Source: Polytrichum commune (Eukaryota; Streptophyta; Polytrichopsida; Polytrichales; Polytrichaceae). From it: DNA of 64,000 bases. Below, piece after piece: positions 45,726-58,365 of the stretch. The notes below the pieces were generated by a model, which saw only the letters and a list, made by a program, of their open reading frames with translations, was not told the DNA's origin and made no database searches. Numbering within the stretch: position 1 is the first letter of the stretch; every line of letters begins with the position of its first letter. Both the position numbers and the translations under genes were made by a program. The stretch is taken from contig OX485803.1 in the NCBI GenBank assembly GCA_950295325.1, positions 6,200,001 to 6,264,000 of the forward strand, read 5' to 3'.

Positions 45726-46899
45726 AAACGTTGAAGACAATTCAACTTAAAAAGGTGTTTGTGTACATAGGTAGACAAGACTTCTTTTGGCTATTTAAGG
45801 TGCAGCAAGCATTGATACACCGGGCAGTCTATTTTCTGACTACCTTGTTAGTGATTGCAGCTTCGAATACTACTCACCAGAAGCAGGACCTTCATGTTCC
45901 AAGTGATTGTCACCTCCTCATAGGGGTCGCAGGTGAAATCACAGAACCCTAGGTCTTTTGGATTCCTCGAGTAAAGAATCAGCAATCCAGTCGCTTTGAA
46001 AGGAGGCAGAGCTTTTGTAGGGTAGGGATACAACGGCTTGTCCCAATTGTAATGGACACAGCTCTTGTGTTTTCAATGCAAGATTCTGAAAGTCCGACAC
46101 ATCTGAAAGAAAAGAAAAACAAATGGATTGGGAGTCAGAGTTGCAAAGGGAGATGTATTTGTAAACTTATTCAAAACATTCATCTCTCCTCAAAAATTCG
46201 ACCTTTAAGTTGGAAGACTAAATACTTAATGTCTAAGTTTAAGTCTAATGTCACAAGATCGTGGACCATGCATGGCTTGAACAGATATAGCGGCTTCATG
46301 TAGAACATGCACTTCGATTCCACATACCATTGAATTTTATTCAGGGCATACAAGTGAATAAATAACAAATGCTGACAATATCATGGCCATGTAAGCATGA
46401 AATGAAGCTTTGCCATGCAGTTTTCTGAGAAAAAATCTCACAGCATCTCATCACCTGGTCATGCTCTAGTAATCATGAAGTCGATTTGTACCTCTTTCAA
46501 TCTGTTCAAGTACGGCCTCATACGTGAAGATGATGAAACTCCACAGCAGCCAATAAGAACATGTCAAAAGTCAGATTGCTATTGTCAAATACAGGCAACT
46601 TCACTGCAATATTTGCAGAAGAGTTTCTACAATTTTTGAATTTTGAATCTCGAATTTTGATGAGTGATCATACAGATCGATCCAGCCAGTCCTCTGGAAA
46701 TGAGCAAGTTCCTATGGAGCTATTAGAAGGCCATTTTGACCTAAGTTGCCATCAGACACTCTAGAACCACTGAAGAAGCAATGGCATTATACAAACTGTG
46801 CAATATCCATGTATTTGCAAGAAACTATTAGTACACTGGCTGACTCTAGTACCACTGAAGGAACAGTGAACCTGAACAAATTTGGTTTCCAACCTGAGG
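45726..46899. other. Convergent intergenic region between seipin and the nocturnin-like gene
   Basis: Shared 3' flank of two convergent genes. A minus-strand frame at 45848-46033 (with GFCDFTCDPYEEVTITWNMK before a GTGAGT donor) looks somewhat like a coding exon, but I could not link it to any family. Otherwise no gene is seen. Confidence 0.35.
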
Positions 46900-49800
46900 C
46901 TATTGTGGGTGAGCTTTGGAAGATCTCCACACAAATTCACATGTGAGTGGTAGATGATCTGACGGGAATTCAGCATTTGGCAGTGCATCCTCACCAATGG
47001 TACTTTGACTTGGTATAGGCCATCGTCTACATGGCACCAATTTGCTTTGCGGCTTGTACCAGATATAGTCAATCGTTTTTCGCTTCTCTTCACCAGGTCT
47101 GCATTTGAGATGAAAAAGTAGAACAACGTGATTGTTATATTACAGCCTAAGTGTATAATATGGAACTGGTCATGTCTTCTATTGAGAACTTCCTGCCAGA
47201 AATTAACCAGAGAATTGCACAATAATTACCAAAGATCCGGTCTTATAATTATCCAAACCCCCAAATGCAGACAAAGCCCTGTCCAACTATAAAGTCATTC
47301 AACGGGTTGAAATAGAAGGCGCTTTACCTGAATTTCCAAGTCGTATATGCAGGTTCAGCCTTTGCACCACCATCACATCCAGAGAGGCAGATATTGAGCA
47401 CTTCAGAATCTGCTACTTGGTGAGGAGTACACTTGCAAGTCAGACCATAAACACTTTGAAATTGTTGCTGAAAGAGCTTGTAAACTTCGGAAAACGGCTC
47501 GGCATTAAAATCACCACATGTGATTGTTGGTATCAGCAAGTCCTTCTCTCCGATTACTATCCTCTGCTAGCACAATCAAAGCTCATAAGTTGGACAGGAA
47601 AATGGTGAGTAGGATGACTTAGTTAGCTCATATAATTGATGAGAAACAATAAATCACCAGTTGAGGAAGAGATTCTCAAATTGACATCACAAGCAGGATT
47701 CTGAAGGTCGGGTCATAAAAAAGATCCACAGAGAAGAGTGGATAACAAAAGGACATGAGTGTGCCAGGTCCATCCAATAAACATAACTGTTGCTTATGTC
47801 ATGGACCAGAATGTTTTCATGGCTGTGATAAGTAACCATAAGATTCCAAATAAACCTTGAGCTCAAGTCAACAATGAACCGTTGGTAAGACTGCTCCTGA
47901 AGAGGAAAAGAATATTCTGAGATAACTTAGATAAATTTGCAATATTACCTGAAGCAGCTGCTGCACTTGTAAGATCCGCGTTTGCTCATTTAGAGCTCCT
48001 TCTTTGGCCTGATTCATGTAGTTGACATCTTTAGTAAGTGGAAAAAACCCTGAAGGCTAGAACACAAACTCTATCAAACTGCAAGGTGGAAAAAAGATCA
48101 GTTGTTGATTGGAAGGCTGGAACTTTGGGCATCCTCTGACTGAAACCCTATTCCAGGGCTCCTTGTAGATTTGTTACTAACATGAATATCCCAGATCTAT
48201 TTGAGCTCTACCTGGCCCACCGAGCAATTCCAATATTTTCGCATTTCAATATTGTTGATCAAAGTTTCCCATAAATGGGCCTCTCTAAGAACTCTCAGGA
48301 CATTGGTGGCTTTGTAGGAAACTTGCCACATTTTCTGCTTTAGGTGGCACTTGAAAATCGCAAGGGTCTACTGATATAACACCACCCTCCCAAAGCTGTC
48401 AATCTGGGAGATTGGACAGCTCTGGGAGGGAGATAGATAGATGATTATGTCCAGCAACCCCCCTCAGCCCCCTGGTCCTTGTGGATTACCAAGTTGATGC
48501 ACAAAACAAAACTTAGAAGCTTTTTCCACGTTTATATAAGTGATGGTCTGTAAAAAATTTGCATAGAGATCTCAAAGTAGAGACTTTCATGAAAGTGGTG
48601 AAGCCGTCAAAGGTGTCAACAAATTTGACTAATCCAAGCAGTCTAAATGCATCAAAAATTGAGTTGAACACTACAACGCCTACTATTTCTGTCCATAACA
48701 ACACATTTACACATGCAAGGCCCAGTTTAGGCCAAAGAGAAATAGGCCTACATGCAGAAGTGGCTCCATGTTTGACAAGATGACAAAATAGCAGTGCAGG
48801 AATTGATCTATTAGCTGAGACTCTTTGTTGTGACTCCAAAATGAAGCCAAAGTCCTCCAATGATGTCTTGTACTCTGAAGGATAAAACGTTCAAACATCT
48901 CTGATTGACTGACTCGAACAAGACCAAAACAGATTTACGAAGCAATTTGGTGTACCTTTAGATGGGTAGTGGCAACTATGAGTTCTTCTTTTACTTTCAG
49001 ATCTGTGAAATGGCATACAAGTGCCCCCTGTACTCAATGCCAAACAGAAAAGGGATCAAATGGTCTTTCATACCATTCTGATGACAACAACTTAACCTCT
49101 TTGATATTTGTAGTCAAATTGGAGTTCAAGCCAAGTAAATCAAAGGCCCATTCCAATTAATAACCCACCATTTTTGCTTAGGAAATAGCTTAGGACAGTT
49201 TTAGTTGTCCATTTTTAGATGAGGCTAAATAACATGCAATGCTCTTGACAATGAGTAACTACAAGTGAGAACCATCAGGTCAGTCTCCTGTCAATAATGA
49301 TTAACTGCACCAATTGCCTATTTCCTTCCACCTAGTCTCAAATTCCATCAGTACGTCATCCAATACACCCAGTTCACTTCTGAAAATATTTAAGTGGTTT
49401 TACACATCTCCATGGATGCGCAGCTGGATTCATAACACATGTTACAGGTGTTAAGTTAATGAGCTCTGAACTGCGTTAAAATAGAGAATGCCCAGAGTTC
49501 CATTACCTGATTTTGTCTAGCTCCTTTTGCATCAACGTACTGGATTTCATCTTTTTCTGCTCACACCACCCACCAAAACAACTAACTCTGTCAAATTACA
49601 CATTCATGTCTATCTCACCTCATCATTATTTGTCCAAGCCAGTCCAGGAAAGAAGTTTCTTGCGACGAGTACAAGAACAACAAAAATGTTAATTTTCTGG
49701 AACAAACAGAATATATCCATGCATAAATCCTGAATCAAGTTGTCTTGATGCCAACCACTGTGCCCACATTCAAATAGGACATAGCTCTTAATGATTCCTG

Positions 49801-51984
49801 ACCTTCGTTCCATCCTGGCCCCGCCAGCAGAAGACAACAGCTTTTGGAGGCAAGACTTGATGGATTAAATTCACTTCATTGAAAATTGTGGTCTCAAATT
49901 TGTGTGTCAAAAACCTGACCAGATTCAGCTGATCATAGACAAATGTCATGTAGTATTTAGATATATGCAAACCAAACCTATGTTCAATCTAAGCACTGGT
50001 ACCTTGGAGCTGGAGTCGAGATGCTTGATAAAAGATTGCACATCCATCTCCAGGGAATTTGTATTTCTGTAAACATATAGCCAATACCCAGGGTGTAAGC
50101 TATTATGTACAACTCAGGTGTTGTAAAGATCTTCCAACCAGATTGTTGATTAGAAACATACTTAGTGAAGATATGTTTGAATTGCACTTTCTTAGATTGC
50201 CTATATGATAAATTCACAGTAGTTTTAAAAAAGGAACACATTCATGAAGCTTTTTTTTTTTATTATAAAACACGGCCATGAAGACCTAGGCTATCAGCGC
50301 TTCCTTAACCACGCACACCTTTGCAGCAGAGAAGGGTTTCTTGCAGAAGACCCCATTGTAGCCATACTGCTGAAGCTCTGGAAGCAACCAGTCATCTGTA
50401 TATAAACCACAACTCTGTTATGTGACATTGATCTTGGACGAAAGTTCTGAACCGTCAAGAAAGGCCTGAACGAGATGTTCATGCTCCGGATCTGAAACTG
50501 AGGTCAGCTCTTGCATTATGAACCCTTCAAGTTGGTCAAGAAAGAATCATCAGGAATAACTTAGAAATTGTCATCGCATCATGCCACAAGCACAAAACAT
50601 TCTGCACTTTCGAGACAAACATACCAAAGACCGCGGACTCTCCACTCTCTGGAACTTCTTGCTAGATTGGATTTAAATTCACTGTAATTCGACACGCTCT
50701 TTGAAATGCTGGATACCATATGTCTAAGTTTGTCGTCCAGGTAGACTTTAGCATTGCGCTCTCCAGTGATTATACTCAACAAAGATAAAGCACTTTAACA
50801 TCTTCGTAACTTCCTCAATCTGGAAAAATAAAGCAATTGAAACACAACGTCTCGTACCGAAATGGTTGAGCTCTTGTAGGCATATGATATGAGGCTCGTT
50901 CTCCATTATCTTGGCCAGCAAAAGAGGAGCACGAACATTCCATTCCAAGACTTCTTTCTCCACCTGTGAACACATTATTCCTGCATTTCAGTTTCTGATA
51001 AATTCTCTCTCTCTCTCTCTCTCTCTAACAGCCTTCAACAGGATTCATGTACTGCACAACGTACACGGTGGAAATTTCCGAATTGCGCAAGCCCGTCGGC
51101 TAGAACATTCCATTGCAACACCCGCAGCGATGTTGACGCCAGCGAGCTCCGTCTATGTTCACCTTCTCTGCATTCAAGAGCTTTAATTACTGATGTCACC
51201 TCGAATTCAGTCTCTTCAGTTTCTACTGGTTGCAGGACATCCAACCCTTGCCTCTCTTTCGACTCTGCGCTACTCTTCGTCAGTGGCGGCCAACTCAGCT
51301 TCTCTTCAAGAGTCGGTAAATTAACAATCTCTGCCGCCCCCTCCACTCCATCGGCAGATGTTACAATCACACACTCATGTAGGAATTCGGACTTCTGGCC
51401 CCCAATGTTCTGGGCACAGTGACCTTCGATAATCCCTGGCGATTCTTCCTCTGAAACATTCGTCATAATGTCTTGCACGCCTAAATCGTTTTCTTGCTCT
51501 ATGAATCTTATGCAGTCACCGACAACGCCACATCTCAAATCCTCCGCCATTTCTTCCACAAGGCTATTATCCTTCACCTCCGAATCCATGAGCAATTGCT
51601 GCAAATGCTCCTCAGCTAGCGCCTGCAAATTCAAGAAACTCAGGGGAGCATGCGCAGCAAGAGTAGCATAAAAACACATACATGAGCATTGTTCAAGGTC
51701 AATCACAAGTTTGAAACCGGCGTGCAACTCTCCGAACCTCTTCGAACCCCCCCCCCCCCCCGGTAGAACGGATCGATACATCAAAGATTCACGTGATAAT
51801 TTTTACAGCATCCCTGGTGTACAAATGCTGCACCACAAGCTTAAACAACCTCCTCTCGCACAAGCTTCGCAATGGAGTGCCTCATTCTCGTGATGAAAAC
51901 AATCTACAAGAACCCCCTTACCAACTCTTCTTTCATCCCCGAGGCTTCACCTATTGCGTAGAAAATTTGTACCTCAGCCGCCAT
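46900..51984 (-). CDS. Nocturnin-like protein (EEP/CCR4-family fold), multi-exon
   Basis: Exons read on the minus strand: 51984-51922, 51622-51065, 50963-50858, 50395-50319, 50066-50003, an unresolved part near 49920-49790, 49002-48956, 48008-47949, 47563-47328 and 47098-46900, with GT..AG borders and compatible phases except at the unresolved junction. Conserved EEP motifs appear in order: LRVLQWNVLADGL, IICLQELNHFDDWLLPELQQ (metal-binding Glu), YGYNGVFCKKPFSAA, GDGCAIFYQASRLQL, LIVATTHLKAKEGALNEQTR, ITCGDFNAEPFSEVYKLF (catalytic Asp/Asn), YTTWKFR, TIDYIWYKP and PSDHLPLTCEF (catalytic Asp-His). DHLPLTCEF with YTTWKFR is characteristic of nocturnin rather than CCR4 deadenylases. Animal nocturnin is a 2'-phosphatase acting on NADP(H), although it was first described as a deadenylase; the activity of plant homologues is less clear. 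The N-terminal 150 residues are acidic and unlike any domain I know. The start at 51984 is chosen because its 63-nt exon splices in phase to the next; the first internal alternative is at 51589. Confidence 0.85.
51004..51027. repeat. (CT)n microsatellite in an intron
   Basis: CT run inside the intron between the exons at 50858-50963 and 51065-51622. Confidence 0.95.
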
Positions 51985-52375
51985 AGCCTTGTCGTGATCT
52001 TTCCAAAACAGAACGCACGATTCCAATCACCTCTCCTTCGCATTAATCACTTCACGGCGAACGGCAATCCTTGCATCCGCAATTGCGATTGTGAGGTGGA
52101 CCACAATGCTAACACTATCCTTGGCTCGTAAACATATACTTAAACAAGCTTGAACAACCTCTTCTCAAAATTAGGTGATCAAGCTGCCGTACCCAACAAA
52201 ATCCACAAGAACTGCCTTAACAACTCCTCTTTCATCCCTGAAGGTTTACCTATTGCGTAGAGATTGCGTACCTTAGCCGCCATAGCTTTGTGGGTTGTCT
52301 CCGAAACAGAAGCACACATCCAATCACCTATCCTTCGCATCAATCACTTCACAGCAAACACCTTGAATGCACAAC
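51850..52375 (-). repeat. Tandem duplication (299-bp spacing) of the nocturnin-like gene's first exon and leader
   Basis: Two units align through CTTTCATCCCYGA, CACCTATTGCGTAGA, AGCCGCCATAGC, CCAATCACCTMTCCTTCGCAT and AATCACTTCACRGC. In each unit the minus strand has an ATG (51984 and 52283) opening related peptides: MAAEVQIFYAIGEASGMKEE and MAAKVRNLYAIGKPSGMKEE. The inner unit has a splice donor after GAGTTG (GTAAGG); in the outer unit that GT is TT, so its frame runs on for 34 codons and stops. Confidence 0.8.
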
Positions 52376-54084
52376 CAAGTAATTGCAACTCCGTGCACTT
52401 CACTGCAAAGAAGGCGGCAGGCGGACACCTTTCGCTCAACTTTCGCTCAATTACCTTCTAATTAGGATCATTTAGACTTGATTACATTCAATCACGCATT
52501 ATTAGTTTGCATGTGTATGAATACTTTGTGAAAGTAGAAGGTATCAACGAGACTCTGATAAAATAATCATGCTGAAAATCAAATAAAAACACTGATTTTA
52601 GTTCCATTTTAGAATGTCAAAGAGCCTTTCAATGGTAAGTCACCAAAATCATAGCCTCAGTGCTAGTGAGGGTTTTGTAATGTTTTTGACTTCCAAATCA
52701 ATTACATGCTTTATTGACGGTTTCACTTCGAAAAGGACATCCCGATCGATTGCTAATTTACTCAATAGTTTAGGGTTTGGGGTTTAAGACATATGACCCA
52801 CAATTGATCATTTCCGACATACCAAAAATTGAAACTTGATGAATATGTGTATGTTTAAAGTCCAATCAAAACCCAACCTACACTATATATTGTATGTAGT
52901 GTCATCAATTATATTTGTCTTGCTCAATACTAATTATAAATTTCCCATCCTGAGGGGTGGACTCTTCATTGGAATCCGCAATGACGTGTGCATGCATCAC
53001 TATGAAATTAAACCCCCTATATACAAAAAGTTTATAGAGAAAAATAAAATTATACATACTTATGGCAGGCTAGAAAATGGACTCATGTATTTTACTGACA
53101 TTTTCAATTTAATGTGATAAATGCCTTAAGTACATATCCAAAATATAAATCAATGATTAATTATGCTTTTATTACACATAAAATCCACGTTTACTTTTTG
53201 ATGAGAAAGTCATTGAAGATTATTTTTCATTCAGAGCATGTAACTCAATAATTGCGTCAAATAAACAAAGGCAAGGGCACAATAACTTAGCCACAATCTA
53301 GAGAGCAAAACTCAAGGGAGACCATGAGCATTGAGCACTCTAAGAGCATGTATGATGTCCTAGAACCCAAATGCGGGCCTAACAAAAATGGACAAGAGAG
53401 TCATTGAGGACTTTTTCATGTGATAACAATTAATGAATGTGAATTGGATGAAACTAACACATCTATTGTCAATTTTTTCTTTAAATTTGTACTTGTAAGA
53501 AACTGAATAACCTTTTAAAATGTACACACTAGAGAAAAATAATACCTCTCCCTTATGTATATTATGTATGCTAATGCCTCGAATAATACCCCTTCTTACA
53601 CTCACGTAAGTTCGTACCTAGGTTGCCCTTAATGTAAACCTGACATGTTTATCACTCCTTGTAAAAGAAAATTCGGCATTATGGATTTACAATGTTGCAA
53701 TTACTGCCACTTACTAAGTGTTTTTTAATCCAAATTTCAATCATCCATGACAACATTTCGTTGCATAAATGTTAGAATGCGGTACATACCAAATTTTGTT
53801 TCACCGATTGACATTTGGATGAACTAAAAGTAAGTTGGGATGACAATATTTGTAAACTTAATCATAAGAAAGTGTCATTGGAAAAGTTACCGTTGTGACA
53901 TAAACTACAATATGACACTAAATATGATATTTAGTGTAGCTAGCCACATAAGATAAGTGACAACACAAGCTCATACCTCAAGGGTAAAAGATCCCACAAC
54001 TCGTGCTCTAGTTTGAGGTTGTATAAGGTGGACATGCTTAATTTGGTTGCTTCTCTCAATCCGACACCCCTGTATTTGAGTGGT
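52376..54084. other. AT-rich intergenic, no gene seen
   Basis: Motifs ACACTAAATATGATATTTAG and TGTAGC near 53914-53938, and TACACTATATATTG near 52879, resemble termini of the CACTAAAT MITE families, but full elements could not be delimited. Short ORFs only. Confidence 0.4.
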
Positions 54085-54790
54085 ATGCAGTTAGGTTTGG
54101 CTCCAAAGATAGATATTGGAATGAATCACATGTTCAAAACATGATCATCATCTAGTCAACATAATTGGCCCCGGGCTAGATAACATCTTCATTTGGCTGG
54201 GCCCTGCCCCTCCCATGCCTCCTTCACTGCCCGGTCTTCATGTTGGCACCTGCGTGGGAACTCTTCCTCGTTGGGAACCAATGTGATAAAACCCGGTTAA
54301 AAGTACAAATATTCAAGTTGACATCACTTTCATTATTCCCAAGTTAATTATTGGAGTTCCTTCACATGCCAAAGGAGCTTAATAACTTAAGTGATTGGGT
54401 ATTGTCACATTGGTTCCCAACAAGGAAGAGTTCCCTCGCAAGTGCGAGCAAAAAGACTGGGTAGTGAAGAAGGCATGAGAAGGGTGGGGCCCAACCGAAT
54501 GAAGATGTGATCTAGCCCGGGGCACAGAATTGGGAGGATCTATATGACCAATTTAATGAACATGAGAATCTTCACTTTAATAATGAATGCGATACTCATA
54601 TGAACTTTGAAAATTATGAGGAAAGTGACCTCGAGTTGGATTTGGTAACCATCTTGGACTACTTGCATGTTTCGAATCCTAGAAGAAGTGGGTTAGTTGG
54701 AGAAAGTAAGCGTGTAAAGACTCATCAACTTTTACATAAAAAACTCCAACGCAAATCTCATGGAATCCATCATGGTCTCGTGTTTTCTAG
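54085..54790 (+). repeat. Dispersed repeat with possible coding relic, split by a MITE
   Basis: Flanking parts (54085-54167 and 54524-54790) match 34495-34800. The right part reads as an open acidic frame (EDLYDQFNEHENLHFNNECD, then ESDLELDLVTILDYLHV) that ends at 54795. It may be a transposon protein remnant; I cannot name the family. Confidence 0.5.
54168..54523. mobile_element. Long-TIR element (Mutator/MULE-like MITE), about 355 bp, nested
   Basis: Arms of about 120 bp pair from CCCCGGGCTAGATAACATCT to CATTGGTTCCCAACAAGGAA, with a central unpaired region of about 110 bp. The flanks AATTGG and GAATTGGG look like an old target duplication, with four bases missing at the left end. Its insertion splits a repeat that is uninterrupted at 34.6 kb. 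Very long arms suggest a Mutator-type origin, but the expected 9-bp duplication is not intact. Confidence 0.7.
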
Positions 54791-54795
54791 TTGAG

Positions 54796-55343
54796 CCTTG
54801 AAACTCCACTTAATAATGACACCTAGTCTCTAGACTCTCACATGTAGTTGCAAGGAAAAGCATGAAAATATCACTACCGTACCGCCACTTGAGTCACCTA
54901 TCTACGTAGCACTTGTTCTTACCGTACACATGTTAAGCTTCTAAAATACCAAGAGGTTTAATGTACGGCCTTGTATTCACGATTTCTACGAGCCTCACCA
55001 AGCCCTCAACTTTGTATAAATTTGGTCTTAACCTTTGTTATGTACGGCCTGAAATTCTTTTGGCTAAGTCATGAGGGAAGAGACCCAAGGGTGGTCTCTA
55101 AAACAAGCCAAACTTTGACAACCAACTGGAACATGTTACGTGTGTGTTGTGATGCTATGGTGTTAGTAACTCACTCTTCAAGTGGAGTTCAACTGTAAGT
55201 GAGTGTTGGTCTAAAGTGGTCTCTAATATGAGTCAAAGTTTGGCCTTGGTTAGATATCCGACCAAAATTAGTCACGTGTACATGATAATATTAGGATAGA
55301 GCACTCTTGCGACTAGCCGCTTATTTAATACATTGTTTTATGT

Positions 55344-55400
<57 letters not shown>

Positions 55401-55999
55401 TGAAATGTTGGGGTGTGTATCCTTTAGGGGTTAAGGGTTAAGTTTGACGAGTGACCGTTTCTTGAGACAAAAAGTCATGACACCATCACTATAACCACTA
55501 AATTGTATACGAATTGTGACAGATACAATAATAATACCATAGGTTGTGAATTTCAAGCATCTAATATGTATAATCATTTGATTTGGAATGATATGAAATT
55601 GATGCACCATGTAAATCAGAATGACCTCTATGACCTATCTCATACCGGCAAAGGTCGTTTGCCACCTTCTTTGGGTGCCACCCAGTGGTTGCAAATGCAT
55701 TTGTATGGGTGGATGATGAATAAGAACAAAAGGAAGGAGTCTTTTGCAATGGACTTGCAATATATTTTCACCAATTCCTACCCGTGACTAGATGGTGAAT
55801 AGTGTGGGCCACACAACATTAGTTAGCATTCTTGGTGACTTCCATGCCCAAAATTACATTGCCAAAGACTCATTAAAGTTGTGTAGTCAATATTGGGGTG
55901 CCAAGTAACTGCTTGAGGTGGTAGCATCCCAGGTGGAGGAGGACGGTACAATGCATGGCAAGTGGGAAATTGCCCCACACCAGCCACTGGATTTGGGGG
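54796..55999. other. Intergenic, no gene seen
   Basis: The ORFs at 54971-55198 and 55503-55787 have no recognisable domain. A (TA)n run lies at 55346-55397. Confidence 0.35.
55346..55397. repeat. (TA)n microsatellite
   Basis: About 52 bases of perfect TA. Confidence 0.95.
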
Positions 56000-56122
56000 A
56001 ACCAACCCATACACTCGTTCCTTGCTTGATGCCTAAACCCTTGCCTCCAAGAAACCAGTGTATGCGTTGGTTCACCCCAGCCTTAAAGAAACCAGTGTAT
56101 GCGTTGGTTCACCCCAGCCTTA
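56000..56122 (+). repeat. Short fold-back repeat (copy 2) with internal tandem duplication
   Basis: AACCAACCCATACACTCGTT near 56001 pairs with AACCAGTGTATGCGTTGGTT near 56054, forming a hairpin of about 75 bp. The right arm plus its flank (AAGAAACCAGTGTATGCGTT then GGTTCACCCCAGCCTTA) is repeated once more directly downstream. A related copy is at 30466-30535. Confidence 0.75.
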
Positions 56123-56335
56123 GTCACTGCATGGGGGACCCTTGTGAACTTAGCAAGGATGCATTGCTCAAACTCACACCAACTTGGAGGGGTGAGTTCA
56201 AGCTAACATTATACCCATGCATTTAAAAACATACAAACTCATAAACAATCCTTGTTGTGATTCCATGGCCCACTGAATTCAACAACGTTGCTAACTAATA
56301 TTATGCACGCGAATTCAAATGAATAGTGTAGTATG

Positions 56336-56572
56336 GAGAAAGAATATTGTATACGAGCGCAATGCTTCTCATCCATCCAACAAAAAAACTTGACCCCCTA
56401 TACGTATGTTGTTGATTCATCTCAAATGACCTCATGCAAAGGTAATTTCGGCTCTTTAAAACTAATTCCAATTTCATATCAATCACAAAAAGTAGCCTCC
56501 GAGCTGCATATTATTCCACGGCTTCTATGTTGGATGAAAGGGAGGTACGCTCGTAGTACTAAAATTCCCTCC
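56336..56572 (+). mobile_element. MITE with GAGGGAATT-type ends (copy 2)
   Basis: Same orientation and internal blocks as 17851-18082 (TACGAGCG, CTTGAC, GAGCTGCATATTATTCC, GAGGTACGCTCGTA). The ends GGAGAAAGAATATTG and AAAATTCCCTCC are more diverged. Confidence 0.7.
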
Positions 56573-56578
56573 TAGTTT

Positions 56579-57071
56579 GGGCCACTTCACACACGAGCCA
56601 AAAGCCGTGACCATTTAATTGTGAGAGCCCAAAGGTTGTCCCAAGGCACTTCCAAGATCATGTAGTGTGGTCGTGGGCCCTCAAGCATAGTGTGAAGCCG
56701 CATGTAACTGAGCCCCCAACCAAGTGCTATTTCAATGAATTTCTATTCACGCAACATCCTCACACTCAATCAAGTAGAATAGATCAAAAGTTGTGAACAC
56801 TCGGAGTGCCATGGTCTCCCAATGGTTTTGTATTAGGCCTACCTCCAAGAGGTGGTTTTTGAAAATAGTCCAAGTGACCATGAAACATGATCCATTCGAT
56901 GCCATGTAGGAATCCATGTAGACTTTTACATCCATCTTGCATTCACGTGCTCCGTTGGTCCCTCAAGCGTAGTGTGAAGTAGCGAACTGGGACCGGCTCC
57001 GCCTTTTCCACCAATGAGAGTGCTTGAAATGGAATGGTCACGGGCTCTCACTCTCGTGTGTGAAGTGGCCC
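56579..57071 (-). mobile_element. PIF/Harbinger-like non-autonomous element (copy 2, reverse orientation)
   Basis: Ends GGGCCACTTCACACACGAG and CTCGTGTGTGAAGTGGCCC are near-perfect inverted repeats. The reverse complement aligns with 19232-19873 but is shorter (493 bp). No clear target duplication. Confidence 0.75.
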
Positions 57072-57229
57072 TACGTATATGATAAGGTGAGGGTAGACTT
57101 GCCAGCCACCAAGTTGCAGTCAACCGGTGACTGGTAAGTGGGTCAGCAGCTGAGTTTGGAAGACTCGTGCATTATAACATTATGTTTGGTCATCATACGG
57201 AGCAGGTAAAAATACACGAATGCTTCAAA

Positions 57230-57459
57230 CAATGAACGGGGAGAACCGACCGCTAGTTACACATGTATCGGTTGAGCTTGAGAAATAATTGGTTCATATT
57301 TAAGGCTTCAGGAAAATTACCGATCTATTTAGAGGAGTTTATAGAATATTCTCCAATTTCAATAAAGAAAACCAAAAGATTTCAAATATTGTATAACCAG
57401 TTGGTCTTGGAAATGCCATGATCTCGACCGACTATGCCCAAAAACCTCCCCGGACACTG
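57230..57459 (+). mobile_element. hAT-type MITE, 230 bp (copy)
   Basis: Starts CAATGAACGGGGAGAACC and ends CCCCGGACACTG. Flanking octamers GCTTCAAA and GTTCCAAA match at 6 of 8 positions, an aged hAT target duplication. Body blocks GAGAAATAATTGGTTCATAT and GACCGACTATGCCCAAAAAC match the other copies. Confidence 0.75.
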
Positions 57460-57504
57460 GTTCCAAATGGATTTCAGGCGAGATATACTTAACTTATTGC
57501 ATAT

Positions 57505-57506
<2 letters not shown>

Positions 57507-57549
<43 letters not shown>
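57507..57549. repeat. (GA)n microsatellite
   Basis: About 43 bases of AG repeat. Confidence 0.95.
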
Positions 57550-57553
<4 letters not shown>

Positions 57554-58126
57554 CTCGGAGTTAGATTTCCAAATTGTAATTTAGTCTAGTTAAACATATT
57601 TGAGATGAATAAGCCACAAACATATAAGGGGGTTAAAGTTGTTTTTAACACAAATGGATGAGAGGTACGCTCGTATGTAACACTTCTCTCTTGACGACTT
57701 TTTCATGTGTATGGTGAAGATTGAATCAAGTTCTTGGGTGATGTGAAGAATCGACTCACACGGATGTCTTGGTCACATTCTCATAGGGACTGGTAGTTGA
57801 TCTCCTTACGATCAAGGATTGGTAGTTGATCTCAACATGTGCCAACTTACACGTGTGCATGCTTATGAAATGTACAAGCTTGTTTTAGTTATATAAAGAT
57901 GAAACTTGTCGGTGCCTAAAACTCAAAGAAGCTCTCCAAGACTTTCCCGAACACACTTCAACAAGAAACCGTTAAGAGATTTCGACCCCAATTCAACCCA
58001 AACTTTACAATTTCTTTTTTTTTAACAGGATCACTCAAGTACAGTCACAAAATCACCTCAAACCCACAAGTGAACGACCTAATTTACTACCTCACCAAGG
58101 CATATTGATCGACAGTTTCTAAAGCC
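57550..58126. other. Intergenic, no gene seen
   Basis: A terminal fragment of the GAGGGAATT MITE family (GGATGAGAGGTACGCTCGTA) lies near 57656. Otherwise no coding or repeat assignment. Confidence 0.35.
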
Positions 58127-58134
58127 ACCTGCAA

Positions 58135-58365
58135 CACTGTCCGGGGAGAAGTGACAGTTACTTACAGATGAACCGGTTGAGTTTGAGAAATAATTGGTTC
58201 ATATTTAAGACTTCAGGAAAATTACCGATCATTTTGGAGGAATCTATAGAAGAATATACCTCAAACGAATAAAGCAAAGCCGGAAGATGCCAACATGTGA
58301 CTGGTTGGATTTAGAATCACTGGGATCCTGACCGACTATTATGCCCAAAAACTTCCCGGGCACTG
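58135..58365 (+). mobile_element. hAT-type MITE, 231 bp, perfect 8-bp target duplication
   Basis: Starts CACTGTCCGGGGAGAAGT and ends TTCCCGGGCACTG. The octamer ACCTGCAA flanks both sides (58127-58134 and 58366-58373) without mismatch. This copy defines the family boundaries; terminal repeats are about 13 bp. Confidence 0.9.
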
